Of a stretch of 64,000 nucleotides of DNA, positions 39,570-49,586 are shown in pieces. Source of the stretch: Adineta ricciae. Its lineage: Eukaryota; Rotifera; Eurotatoria; Adinetida; Adinetidae. The position numbers were made by a program, and so were the translations under genes. The notes under the pieces were generated by a model. It did no database searches, had not been told where the DNA came from, and saw only the letters and a list, made by a program, of their open reading frames with translations. Location of the stretch: NCBI GenBank assembly GCA_905250025.1, contig CAJNOJ010000059.1, forward strand, positions 351,280 to 415,279. Reading direction: 5' to 3'. Each line of letters starts with the position of its first letter. Position 1 is the first letter of the stretch.

Positions 39570-42500
39570 TCAACACATATTCGTAATCGATGATGACGGC
39601 ACTGAAGGATTCGATGAGTTGTCATCGTCGTTTGAATTGTTCTTAAACTCATCACCACCATCATCACCATCATCATCAGTTTCTTCATCGGTTATATTAG
39701 CTGATCGACTTTCTTCATCAATTGTTGACGCATGAGATGATTGCGATCTAAACATAGAAAAATATTCAAATGAAAATATCCGAATGAAGACGAAATTTGA
39801 CAACAAAAAAAAAAGACACATGCAAGTAAGCAATTAACATCACACAAAACAATATTCAATACCATATCTCTCGTATTGATCGCATTATAGGAATATATGG
39901 TGACCTAGTTAGTAATGATGATGGTTATGTTAGGAAAAAGTTTTAAGTACAATGATGATTGAAACGTACTTGTTAGAAGGATTATGATGTTCTGGCGAAG
40001 AATTAGAACGACTACGGGATTCAATGGTTAGAGCAGCCGTATTCAAAAAATTGTTGCTTATTAGACTGCTAGACAGATTGTGAGTAGTGTTAATTGAAGT
40101 CATAATGGGAAGAAGAAATCGTATTTACTTGTCGGAAGGAAAAGGATTTGGTGGAATACCAGATGGAGTGGCTGGCTGCACAACGATACTTTGATATGTG
40201 AGAGAACTTGCTGGACGAGGAGGTGCAGTTGGAGCTTGATTGAGTTTCTAAGAATAAAAGAAAGAGTTTTATTACACAGATTAAGTGATAAGATGAGAAT
40301 TGAATGAGTTTACCACGGAAGGTGCACGTTTAACAGGTTCTTTCGTACTGTGAGACATCATTCGACCTAATGCGGTTGAAGCATCGGATGTGGATGGTTG
40401 AGAATTAGCTGATGACGTATCGCTATTCGTATAATTCGAAGATGCTGATGTGACTGATCCAGATCGACCCGAAAACACGCCGAGTAGTTTCTTGGAAAAG
40501 CCTCTCTTCTTTGAAACGGGTGATGATCGACCAGATACTGTACTTGTGGTCTCATTTGTTCCAGTAGAAGAAGTACCAGCAAAGCTTTCACTGCGTGCAT
40601 TAGGCCGTGCTTCGACCCAATGTTGATTATGATCGTATTCAGTGTGCATTTCTGGTATAGGACCGACACTGAACATCTGTGCTAGTTTTCTCAATTCTTC
40701 GCATTTTAGTCGTTGCCGTTGTTCGGATATTTGCCTTCGAAGACTAGGTGATTCGACAGCGACATTGATTGCATTGAGTAGTAACGTAAGGAAAAACGAG
40801 ACAAATGACTGATCGAATTTATAAACTCCACCTGGTGGCCAGATTTGCGCTGTGATATCATTTCGGCGCCAGATGCAAATCTAAATCGAACTGACAGTGA
40901 AGGAGTGTCAAACGATTTTCGTTCTTACTTTATAGTAAAGTTGATTTTCGATAGTTATAGGTTGAACAGTGATATAAATCTGTGTCACTTTTCCTGATAT
41001 ACAGTCCGGCGAAAAGATCGCATCTGGTTCTTGGAAAACAATACAAACAAAAGCATTACCGATCAAGCCTTTTCTTTCGATATACTGTCCATTGGCTTTT
41101 GTACATGGGACAATCGGTGCGACATTAAACATGATTTCATGGTTTTCATGAACAGTGTAGTAAGAATATTCACCATGTAAGTCATCTTTGGTATCCAAAT
41201 CACCACGATAGTTTGGAAATCCTTTCAAGGAAACTGGTTTGGAAATACTTTCGAGAAAAACGCGTAATTCATCGGTTAGTGAATCATTGCCAAGGATTTG
41301 TAGTTCATCAACTTGATCTGAGCTTTGATAAAGCACTCCAATCTTACAATTATATCTCTCATCATTGATTTTATCAAATGCGTAGACTTTTTCATTTGTC
41401 TGTTAAAAGAAAATTCAAAAACCAATGATGGATATTTCATTTCCCAATTCATCTCACCTACTCACTTTCGGATCACCAATAGCTCCATAAGTTCGAACAG
41501 ATGAAAGGTTGATTTTATCAAATAACACTTGGAGAATGTGTTGTTCATTATTCTCATTCAGTGGTTCAGATATAACATAATTACGAACGGTCGTGCTAGA
41601 AAATATCACATTGCGATTATATTCTTTTCCACCTTTGAATGAATTCATACCGAACAATAGCTCGAGCTTCGGAGTTATCTGGTGCAGGTGCTTTCTGATG
41701 CATTACTCGAAGAGACGCTAGAAATGGTCCCTCGTGATCTAATTCACCACAATAATTAATATGAAACTAGGTAGATGAAATTACAAAGAAAACATTTTCT
41801 TTCTTCTTTTGACGTTTCATGCTACTTACATAGTCGTAAAAATGAGCACGATAGTTTTCCGCTACACAAGGTGAAGTATTCGAATCGTGTTTAAACAGTT
41901 CAGCTGTTCGTGGTTCAGATGTCCAGGCATCCATGGTGAACAATGATTGAGCCGGTACATCTTCTGGCTGGTTTGACAACAAACGATCATTACTTTGCGA
42001 GTTTGCTAATCGAAGCCCATTTGCAAGTGTCGGCGGCATTTTCTATATAAAACAAATATGTATACATGTGAAAAACTCATTCTACCTTTCGTCATTTGAA
42101 CAAAGTACCTGTGATTCTTTGACATCGAGCCTATTTATCATAGTCAAACTTAATTCTGAATAAGAATATAAAATAACACAACAGACAGGTGTATATATGT
42201 ATGTATATATATATATATGTAAATGATAAAAGACTAACTCTTAGTGTCTCTTTTTTTTTCTATTAAATCTGCCGGCCTTTTTTTTTATTAGCAATGTTCT
42301 TATATGGGATGAAGAACGACACTCGAAGAGTACAGAAAACGGAAAAAAATAAAATGGTAAAAGAGGCGTGCAAAAGAAAAAAAGAAGACGCATCACTAAT
42401 AGCTTGTCGTTTCTATTCAAGCGGAACAAAAATAGATGAGGAGACGATTATTTCATTACTGTTAATGAATCATGTTTTGTTCAAATAACAAGGAAAAAGA

Positions 42501-43696
42501 GTTCCTCATTCGTCTTCTCGCCTCTCCTTCTATTTTTACACTCATTCGCGTTATCAAAATGAACGAAAAGCCAATTGATTCTTTCACTGAACTAATCTAT
42601 CTAATCCTAATCTTGTTTAAATTAAAAATCATTGAAATAATTACTGATGATCTTCAGATAGGATGATATTAATGCCGTTAAGCTTAACAGCTAACGTTTC
42701 ATTCCTAAGAGCGCTTAACATATCTTGTTTATATCCTTCAACTATGCCTCGTACTCTCGTTGGTGTCTAATCATCATCTCACACATTCCCGTTCGTTCGA
42801 ATGTCATGTAGTAAACGATAGGTAAACTCTCTTTTAAACATGACAACATGCCTACATAAAGACATTTGACTCACCGATGTAGAGAATGCGTCTGTTTTAA
42901 TTGTCGTCACATCGTTAACATACGTCGAAGGAGCAGTATTTGAAGCATTTACATTGTTGCTTGTCATTTGATTGTTATTTCCTTCTTCTCTGGAACAAAA
43001 ATTAACACAATGTTATACATGACAACAATGGGCAATGGGTGCAATGTGCACGTAAGATACAAGAGCATAATTATAAATGGTAACTAACTCACTCTCGATG
43101 ATAAGAAGTAAAAAGAAAACAATCATCAGCTTCTCTCTTTTTTTTTATCAATAGGTAGGTTTCTTCTGTCGTCAAACAGCACCGTATCGTTATCGTAATC
43201 ATCATCTGTTTCTCGTCTCCATGACTTACTTTGTACTAGGTTTGTGATGATGTTTTGCATTTCGAAAGCCATGAGAAAAAAGTGCATTCAAGTAAACTTG
43301 AGGAGAGGAATTACGTCGATCAACAGCGGAGGTGTCATTATGTTCATTTGCACCTTTCATTTCACTACTACGCCTATCGCGTTTATGTAAATGCCTATTC
43401 GAATACGACGATACTGCTGTTAATTCGCCAATGGTATCAGCAGACGCTTCTTCCGACGCCGACATTGTTCGGGATCGCGAACCATTCTGCTGTTGTTGTT
43501 GTTGTTGTTGCTGCTGCTGCTGATTATGCTGATGTTCTCTTGTTGTAATGTTTATAGAATGTCTTGCAGGAGGCAAATGATCATGTTGAGATAGACTTGC
43601 TTGCAGTGGTTTTGATGGTTGAAGATATACATCGAGACGATTTTTAAATGTCGGTATTTGCGACGTTGAGGAAGTTGCTGTCGATTCCACAGACAT
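39570..43696 (-). CDS. Rap/Ran-GAP domain protein (Rap1GAP-like)
   Basis: Ten exons on the minus strand (43230-43696, 42875-42989, 41830-42042, 41651-41766, 41466-41595, 40929-41399, 40314-40880, 40129-40247, 39970-40068, 39570-39747) encode 824 residues. Residues 1-265 are low complexity with a polyglutamine run. Then the Rap-GAP fold: HINYCGELDHEGPFLASLR, TVRNYVISEPL, NCKIGVLYQ, YRGDLDTKDDLHGEYSYY, HEIMFNVAPIVP and ERKGLIGNAFVCIVFQE. The catalytic asparagine thumb is kept (Asn about 462) but the usual HIGND is LIGNA. It should stimulate GTP hydrolysis on Rap-type GTPases if active. A helix rich in Arg/Gln/Lys follows, then a Ser/Thr-rich tail ending in an acidic Asp/Asn region. Whether the orthologue is RAP1GAP, GARNL3 or SIPA1-like I cannot decide. 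An alternative first exon lies at 42,109-42,141. Confidence 0.88.
42109..42141 (-). CDS. Probable alternative first coding exon of the Rap-GAP gene
   Basis: Eleven codons (MINRLDVKESQ) from ATG at 42,141 to a GTACTT donor splice in frame to the exon starting at 42,042. It cannot be joined to the upstream exons in frame, because the only nearby acceptor gives the wrong phase. It would yield a form lacking the polyglutamine N-terminus. Confidence 0.45.
43487..43522. repeat. CAG/CAA (polyglutamine) tract in the Rap-GAP gene
   Basis: Twelve glutamine codons in a row on the minus strand, a mix of CAA and CAG, within the first coding exon. Confidence 0.9.
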
Positions 43697-45775
43697 GATT
43701 ATAAAATATTAATAGAACGTATCTTTCTACAAGTAAAGCAAAACTCGACTACGGTATGCTGTTTTGAAAGACAGAAATAGACATGTTGTTGGAGAAATCA
43801 TTAGTTTTTTTTTAGTTGATCAAAGCCACCGGAAGGAGCTCTATACATCGACATCTTTCAAACTGACTTCACATGACGTGACCATTATAGATTAAACCTA
43901 TTTTAGAAAAGTCCTTATAGAAAAGATATTTCGGTACTTACTTTGTCATATGAAATACATGTTAATAATTATTGTATTAACCTATACATCATATTCTTTT
44001 ACGTTGTTGCTATTTCTGTATGTATTCAAATGAAATTAATCATGAATAATTCTTCCCTATTCCGAGTGGAACCTACGAAACACGTTCAAATCGGCTCGAG
44101 ATTGCAAAGTAAGAGAATCGTTAATGAATAAAACAATGAAAGGAAATCTTGCTATCGAGTAGCCGACCTTTCGTGGCATATACATAGTGATGTGCATACC
44201 CATTGCGTTCCACTTGAGTAATTTTGTTTGATTTTTTTCGCCTGCCCACTCAATAGAAATACGAGTAGATTGATTAGAAAGAATTTTGTTGCATAGTCTG
44301 AGTCATATGTGTTCGATGAAGCGTGTTTTGATGAAAATAAACAGGATTATACAAAGGTAAACGATAGTAGAAGATGAGTTCGACGATTGTACTTTTTAGT
44401 ATATGTTGATTTTCTCTACTCTGTGTTACGTCTATCCAACTAAAATAGTTCGTCTCATGCTATTTATACTCATCTGTTAGAATTGAGTTCTGACTAGTGT
44501 TAAACGGTATTTAAATTTCGCGTGTATCGATCGATAGTGATAATATTATCGATGAAATAAATTTGTATGCCGCCAAAAATACGAATTAATATTAATGAAT
44601 ATATACACCTGTATATTTGTCTTAGGGGCAAGTTTATACTTGATTCATTGAAGTCAATCAAGAGATTGTCGAATAACATGAAGAGTTTGCGGAATGAGAT
44701 GCGCCTGCAACATGAGTTCCTTATTGACTAACTGAACATCTTATTAAGTTGATCGAGGGTACTTACGATGAAATGATTCGAGCGTGTTTGACATGAATGT
44801 ATATATATATAGATATATCGTAGGAGATCAATGCATAGTGAGAAAGAGAGAAGAAAGAAAAGCATAATGCGCAATAAAATTAATTCAAGTAAGAGTATGG
44901 GATGAAAAAGACGAGAAGAAGAAGAACAGGAAAAAAAACGAGATTTGGCATTTTTCCTTTACAGTCGAATGATGTTATTACTTTCTTTCTTTCTTCTCAT
45001 CCGTAATAGAACCGAAGAAAGAGAAATGTTGTGAGCATGTTCAGAATTCGAGGGATGTGTCAATTTCTTGCAAATATTCAGGAAATCATTTCTTTTCTTA
45101 CCAAACAACAACTAAAATCAACAGTAACAAAATTGCAAACAAGTTAAAGAACGACAAAAAAGTATAATCGCAATTTGGAATGTGATGCTTGAATAGAATT
45201 GTAGACCTTCGCTTTGTTGTTTTACCCTGTGAATATTTAACCTTTGATCAATCCAATGAATTCCGAGTTGATTATCACATAGACTGAATCAAGAGAAATA
45301 CATTCAAATAATTATATACGCTGTTCTTTATGATGAAGATTTTCATTATCCATGCGAGCAATCGGTATCGAATAACAAACTTTCAAATATGAACAGAACG
45401 ATTATATAAACATCATTCTCGACAAGAGATGTGTTCGAAGCAAATGGAATTATTCAGATCGATTACATACAAATTCTTTTAAGAATAACACAATCATGGT
45501 TATTTGATATACTCAAGCTGTTCAGTAATCTGCAAGTAAAATGTTTGTCAATGTTATCAAAATGTTGATACATATCTCTAGATTGAACTAAAACAAACGC
45601 GTTAGAACACTTTGTAATTGATACATCTGTCGAGTTTTTCGTTGCGAAGAAGAAAATAAAAACCGATCGAAGAAGGTATATATAATTATCGTATGCATGA
45701 AAGAAAAAGTGTCAACTTTTGTTTTCGAGCTTTGGTCGATCGTTGATTCTTCCTTTTCATCACTGAAACAAAACA
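43697..45775. other. Intergenic region, 2.1 kb
   Basis: It contains the Rap-GAP promoter side and otherwise A+T-rich sequence with a purine-rich patch near 44,840-44,940. I recognise no gene; open stretches are under 65 codons. Confidence 0.45.
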
Positions 45776-46168
45776 TCAAGATATAACGTGTACTGAATGA
45801 CCATTTTGCTTCAAAACATCAATTGCTATTTCTAAATTGTTTTCTTTCACTAAAACATAATCCGTATCGAATGTTGATACGGCGAGGATACCGACGTCAG
45901 CTTTGCCCAATGGATTCAAAACAGATGTTAAAATACCGGTCATATCAAATGAAAACGGACCTTGTAGTTTGAAACATTTCCAATGTCGTTCGCATTGAAT
46001 ATCTTTTGGTAAACGGCGATCATCTATGGTTATAATTGATAGTTCATCATCGGTTTTGGTGATCGAAACGAATGGACCATCAAAGGCCCATGATGGTAAT
46101 GGTGATGATGGGGAGAAACGACAAATAACGAACGCTTCCGGTAAAAGATTTATCATTAATTTAGCCAT
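45776..46168 (-). CDS. ACT-domain protein, bacterial COG3603-like, single exon
   Basis: One uninterrupted 130-codon frame. It matches the pattern of the small bacterial ACT-domain proteins (two ACT-like halves, COG3603/ACT_7 type): LPEAFVICRF, PSWAFDGPFVSITKTDDELSI, ERHWKCFKLQGPFSFDMTGI, then LGKADVGILAVSTFDTDYVL and VKENNLEIAIDVL. ACT domains bind amino acids as regulatory ligands; the related fold in animals occurs in the CASTOR arginine sensors of mTORC1, but the compact size and sequence here look bacterial. No intron, unlike nearly every neighbour, and no targeting signal. Horizontal acquisition is a reasonable hypothesis. The ligand is not predictable. Confidence 0.85.
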   Translation of the reverse strand: MAKLMINLLPEAFVICRFSPSSPLPSWAFDGPFVSITKTDDELSIITIDDRRLPKDIQCERHWKCFKLQGPFSFDMTGILTSVLNPLGKADVGILAVSTFDTDYVLVKENNLEIAIDVLKQNGHSVHVIS

Positions 46169-46734
46169 CGAGAAACGTTAATATGAATTCATCTATTTCA
46201 TCTCTATCGCGTCAACTATCCAATCCAGTTTGCCATACGATGAGTAATATCTAATTGTAACGACACCCACTAGAAGAGGGCGTGCTTTGACGGTATTTGA
46301 ATATATCTTGAAAAAACCATCGATTACAATATTAGATCTGATCGTAGATAAAAAAGTCACATCAACTATGAATATTTGTCGTAATCACATATTTCTACAG
46401 TTAGTAACATTCTTACACTAAAAGTAACTATCAAGATCTCTTGTGTTTGAAAGTTGCCATCGTTTCAATCGCATAGAACGTTGTATTTCACGATAAATTT
46501 CTCTTGCTTGTTATCAATTTGTGCGTCAAGAAATTCAATTCATCAGTAATTCAATATCAAATCACTATATTTATTCTCTTTATCTTACATACCACACAAT
46601 GCGTGTATGAGTGCTATACTTAACTTCTAATAAGTTTATCTTAAGATGATAAACATATACTGTGCTGTATTTTGTGTAAAAACTGCATACAATTTTCTTT
46701 CATCTAACATATTCAAAGAAGAGTGTGCTAAATC
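46169..46734. other. Intergenic region between divergent genes
   Basis: A+T-rich stretch of about 570 bases between the ACT-domain gene and the first tetraspan gene, transcribed away from each other. Nothing else is recognised. Confidence 0.5.
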
Positions 46735-47428
46735 ATGCAGGCCATTTATACTGATCCCAAACTCATTCGATATCAACGCTGGCGACAAGTTTGGCCAACG
46801 CCAATTGTTGCTATAATAGCAACCGCTCAATTGATATTAACATTTCTTATCATTGGCTTCGAAACATGGAGTATGGTATTGAACGTTAAGTATTCATTCT
46901 TTTTCATTGGTGATATAACTTCGTTTTTCTTTACGATCACTTGGATATCGACATTCACTGTTGGTAAGTCTCATGCTGAACAGAAAATTATATGTCATTA
47001 AGCATTGTTTGTCTCTAGTTTGTTGCAATCGTGGATCTCAAGGTTGTGCCATGCATGCGTTAGTTGAAAACATTCTTTCGATCATTGCCTCATGTATTCT
47101 TCTTGGCTACGATGCGAAATTCATTAATCAACCGTATACATGTCTTTGGCCAGCTTATGCATGCCACGATGGAATATGGGCTGGCATTTCGGAAACTTTA
47201 TGGAACTCTCTTGGTACAGATACTATGAAAGCAAAACTTGTTGCACTTAAACTACAACTAGCGTGTGCGGTTTTAATGTTATTTGTCTCTCTACTGTTCG
47301 TGGCCATTTATATTTATACAACTTTGAAAGTTCGCAAAGAAGCGGTGATGGTTCAACCACAGGCAACTATTCAGCTTGTTTCGCCACCGCCGATTTCAGT
47401 ACAAACAACAACATTGCCACCTATTTAA
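46735..47428 (+). CDS. Four-helix membrane protein (MARVEL/tetraspan-like), 212 aa
   Basis: Two exons (46735-46963 and 47019-47428) encode 212 residues with four hydrophobic segments: WPTPIVAIIATAQLILTFLI, FFFIGDITSFFFTITWI, ENILSIIASCILLGY and LQLACAVLMLFVSLLFVAIY. A cysteine-containing loop (TCLWPAYACHD) between helices 3 and 4 is typical of extracellular loops in four-helix families. The tail is Pro/Thr/Val-rich. It resembles MARVEL- or claudin-like small tetraspans, but I cannot assign a family. The gene at 48,641-49,586 encodes a related protein with an intron in the same place and phase after the second helix. Confidence 0.7.
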
Positions 47429-47665
47429 TTTTTAATAACAGATAATTTGCTGAGCTTTGGATTGCTTGTCTATGAAATCTACTAACCAAGAGAATTTTAA
47501 ACATAACCGAATTCTGTTTTCTTTGCACACGTCTGAACACATGATTGCGCTTTTAATGAAACTTAGCACTAACTCAATACTTTATTGGAGAAAATAAATG
47601 ATCAAAAATAATCGATAAGAGAAGTGTTTATTGTTGAATTTATTCAATAAGAGACCGATTTTTTT

Positions 47666-48265
47666 CTATTTTTCTGCTGCGACCTCTCGTATAGCAGTGC
47701 CAACACCGTTGGGAAACAAGAGTTCTAGACGTCTTTTACGCAATTTCTCTTCTTTGTCAACTATTTCCTCAATTTGCTTAATCTTTTCTTCGTCGATGAT
47801 CATTTTCTTGGCTTGTGCATAGATTGCTGTTGTTTTTTCCGGCGATAATTCTTCGCCACCTATTGCAGCACGAAAACCATCATAAAATAGCCACAGTTGT
47901 CCATATCTCGCATGATCAAGACCACTTTTCGAATGGAACGGGACTGTTCCATCTTCGACTAATGGTTTGTATTTCTCCGTCAAATCTAATACTTCTTCCG
48001 GTGCACCTAAACATCAGAAAAAAAGATAGCTTTCTTTCTTTAATAGAGAAAATCTCATATGCTGAAGGTACAAACCCATAGCCGCTGAATAACCGATAAC
48101 CCATTGTCGTGTTTGCTCAGATACTTTTGAATCAGCAGCAGCTACTTTAATTACGGCTTTTGCATGACATAAATCTGCATAGAATTTTCGTTTTGTTTCG
48201 CCTACATGATTGTACTTGACTTGGTGCAACCATTCGCTAATCATTCGACGCGTATTATCAGTCAT
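47666..48265 (-). CDS. Helical cytosolic protein, 176 aa, possibly TerB-like repeats
   Basis: Two exons on the minus strand (48076-48265, 47666-48006) encode 176 residues without signal or membrane segments. The first half contains HAKAVIKVAAADSKVSEQTR followed by QWVIGYSAAMGAPEEVLDL; the second has DGFRAAIGGEELSPEKTTAI and a strongly charged helix EEKIKQIEEIVDKEEKLRKR. Both halves carry a similar pattern (small residues, then GxxxS/VSxxxx and a helix), reminiscent of TerB-type helical units, but this is only a pattern guess. No catalytic motif. It sits between two related membrane protein genes, tail-to-tail with the first. The protein ends LFPNGVGTAIREVAAEK. Confidence 0.7.
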
Positions 48266-48640
48266 ACTTAAGAGAAAATAATACTTCACTGAAATCAGTC
48301 AGGGAAATCCGATTATACGTACTCGTTGTGCAAAAAAAGAATTAAATCAGTTAATCAAAAGTCGATTGATACGTACAATGAAACGAAACCTAATACGTCT
48401 TTCTCCATTTATTTTGTAACGCAGAAAAAGCAAAATCAGTCATGCAAAACCGTTTATTTTCCTTGATATTATTGGCGAGCGAATCATCTCCTCGCCTTCA
48501 CTAATAAAAACAGTTTTATTATGATATTATCGATAAATTTCATTTTAAAATGCAAACATATTGTTACACTCAATGAATATCTTTCAAGTTGAAAAAATCA
48601 AATTTTTCAGGTGATCTAGTTGGAAAAGTACAGTGGAAGC

Positions 48641-49586
48641 TTAATTGTTACGTCCCAACGTTGGATACGGTCCGGGTGGCCTGTAATTTTGTTGCATTGG
48701 ACCTCTTACACTAGGTCCCATCATTGCAGCTTGTGGTGCACCCATCATCTGACCAGGTGGTCTGGCCATTCCTCGCGGCTGTTGACCTGCGAATCGAGGA
48801 TTGAAATATTGTGATGGTGGCGGCGGTGGCCTTGGTTTTGTGTTAGGTGCCATTGGCATACGATTATACGGTGGTCCACCAGGATTAAAATTCGCTGGAG
48901 CATATCCTCGATGGATATTATCGAAACGTGCTTTGCCACCCACACCGTATTTAATAAAAAGAACAATATACACGGCCACTAAAAACAAATTAAAAACGAG
49001 CTCTGAACAAAACACTAAAATTTCGCATAACGAACCTGTTGCAATAAAGGCTATTCCAAGAATAATTTCACCTATGTAAAAGGAGGTTCCTTTCGAGTAT
49101 GTATACGATAAATAATTGCAACCACTGGGAATTATACAATTGTACGGGTTCGACGCGAACATAATGTTAAAAATAACCGATATAGCTGCGGCTATTGCAC
49201 CCAAAACATTCAGTGCCACAGCAACTTGAAGTTTAATCCATGTTACTTTTCGAGCTGTGCAAAGAAAACGAAAAAGTACGAATATTTTTCCTAAGCTTTG
49301 TCTCACTTGAATGCAATGTGCTTATACATGCTATAAGACCAAATATAAACATCCAAACCCCACAAAGAACTTGCCAACGTGGTGCATACATAAGAATAAC
49401 GGGTAGATCGACGCCAAATGAAGCTAAACTGATCGCTAATTGCAGTATACCCAGTATAGCAACGATACGTTTTGGCCATGCACGATGGAAGTATTTTCGT
49501 AGAAAATGTTCTTGTCTTTCTGAAATTTCCTCTTTTTGATGAACATATTCTGCCACATCGACAGAATCCGGGCTGTCTCTCTTCAT
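48641..49586 (-). CDS. Four-helix membrane protein with proline-rich tail, 271 aa
   Basis: Minus-strand exons 49328-49586, 49036-49254 and 48641-48978 give 271 residues. A 50-residue charged N-terminus leads to AWPKRIVAILGILQLAISL (helix 1), then three further helices ending EIILGIAFIATVAVYIVLF. The tail is rich in Pro/Gly/Gln/Met (for example RPPPPPSQYFNPRFAG, GMARPPGQMMGAPQ), the type bound by SH3/WW domains. The last intron (48979-49035, 57 bases) is inferred: it has good borders and reading through it is also open, adding 19 residues to helix 4, so retention may give a second isoform. Helix 1 (WP-x-x-IVAI-x-Q) and an intron position match the gene at 46,735. No ATG further upstream is in frame. 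Confidence 0.7.

Noticed and set aside
39570..39747. Acidic Asp/Asn C-terminus of the Rap-GAP gene as a separate small gene
   Set aside because: The exon joins in frame to the Ser-rich exons before it and has a normal acceptor; it is the last exon of the same gene.
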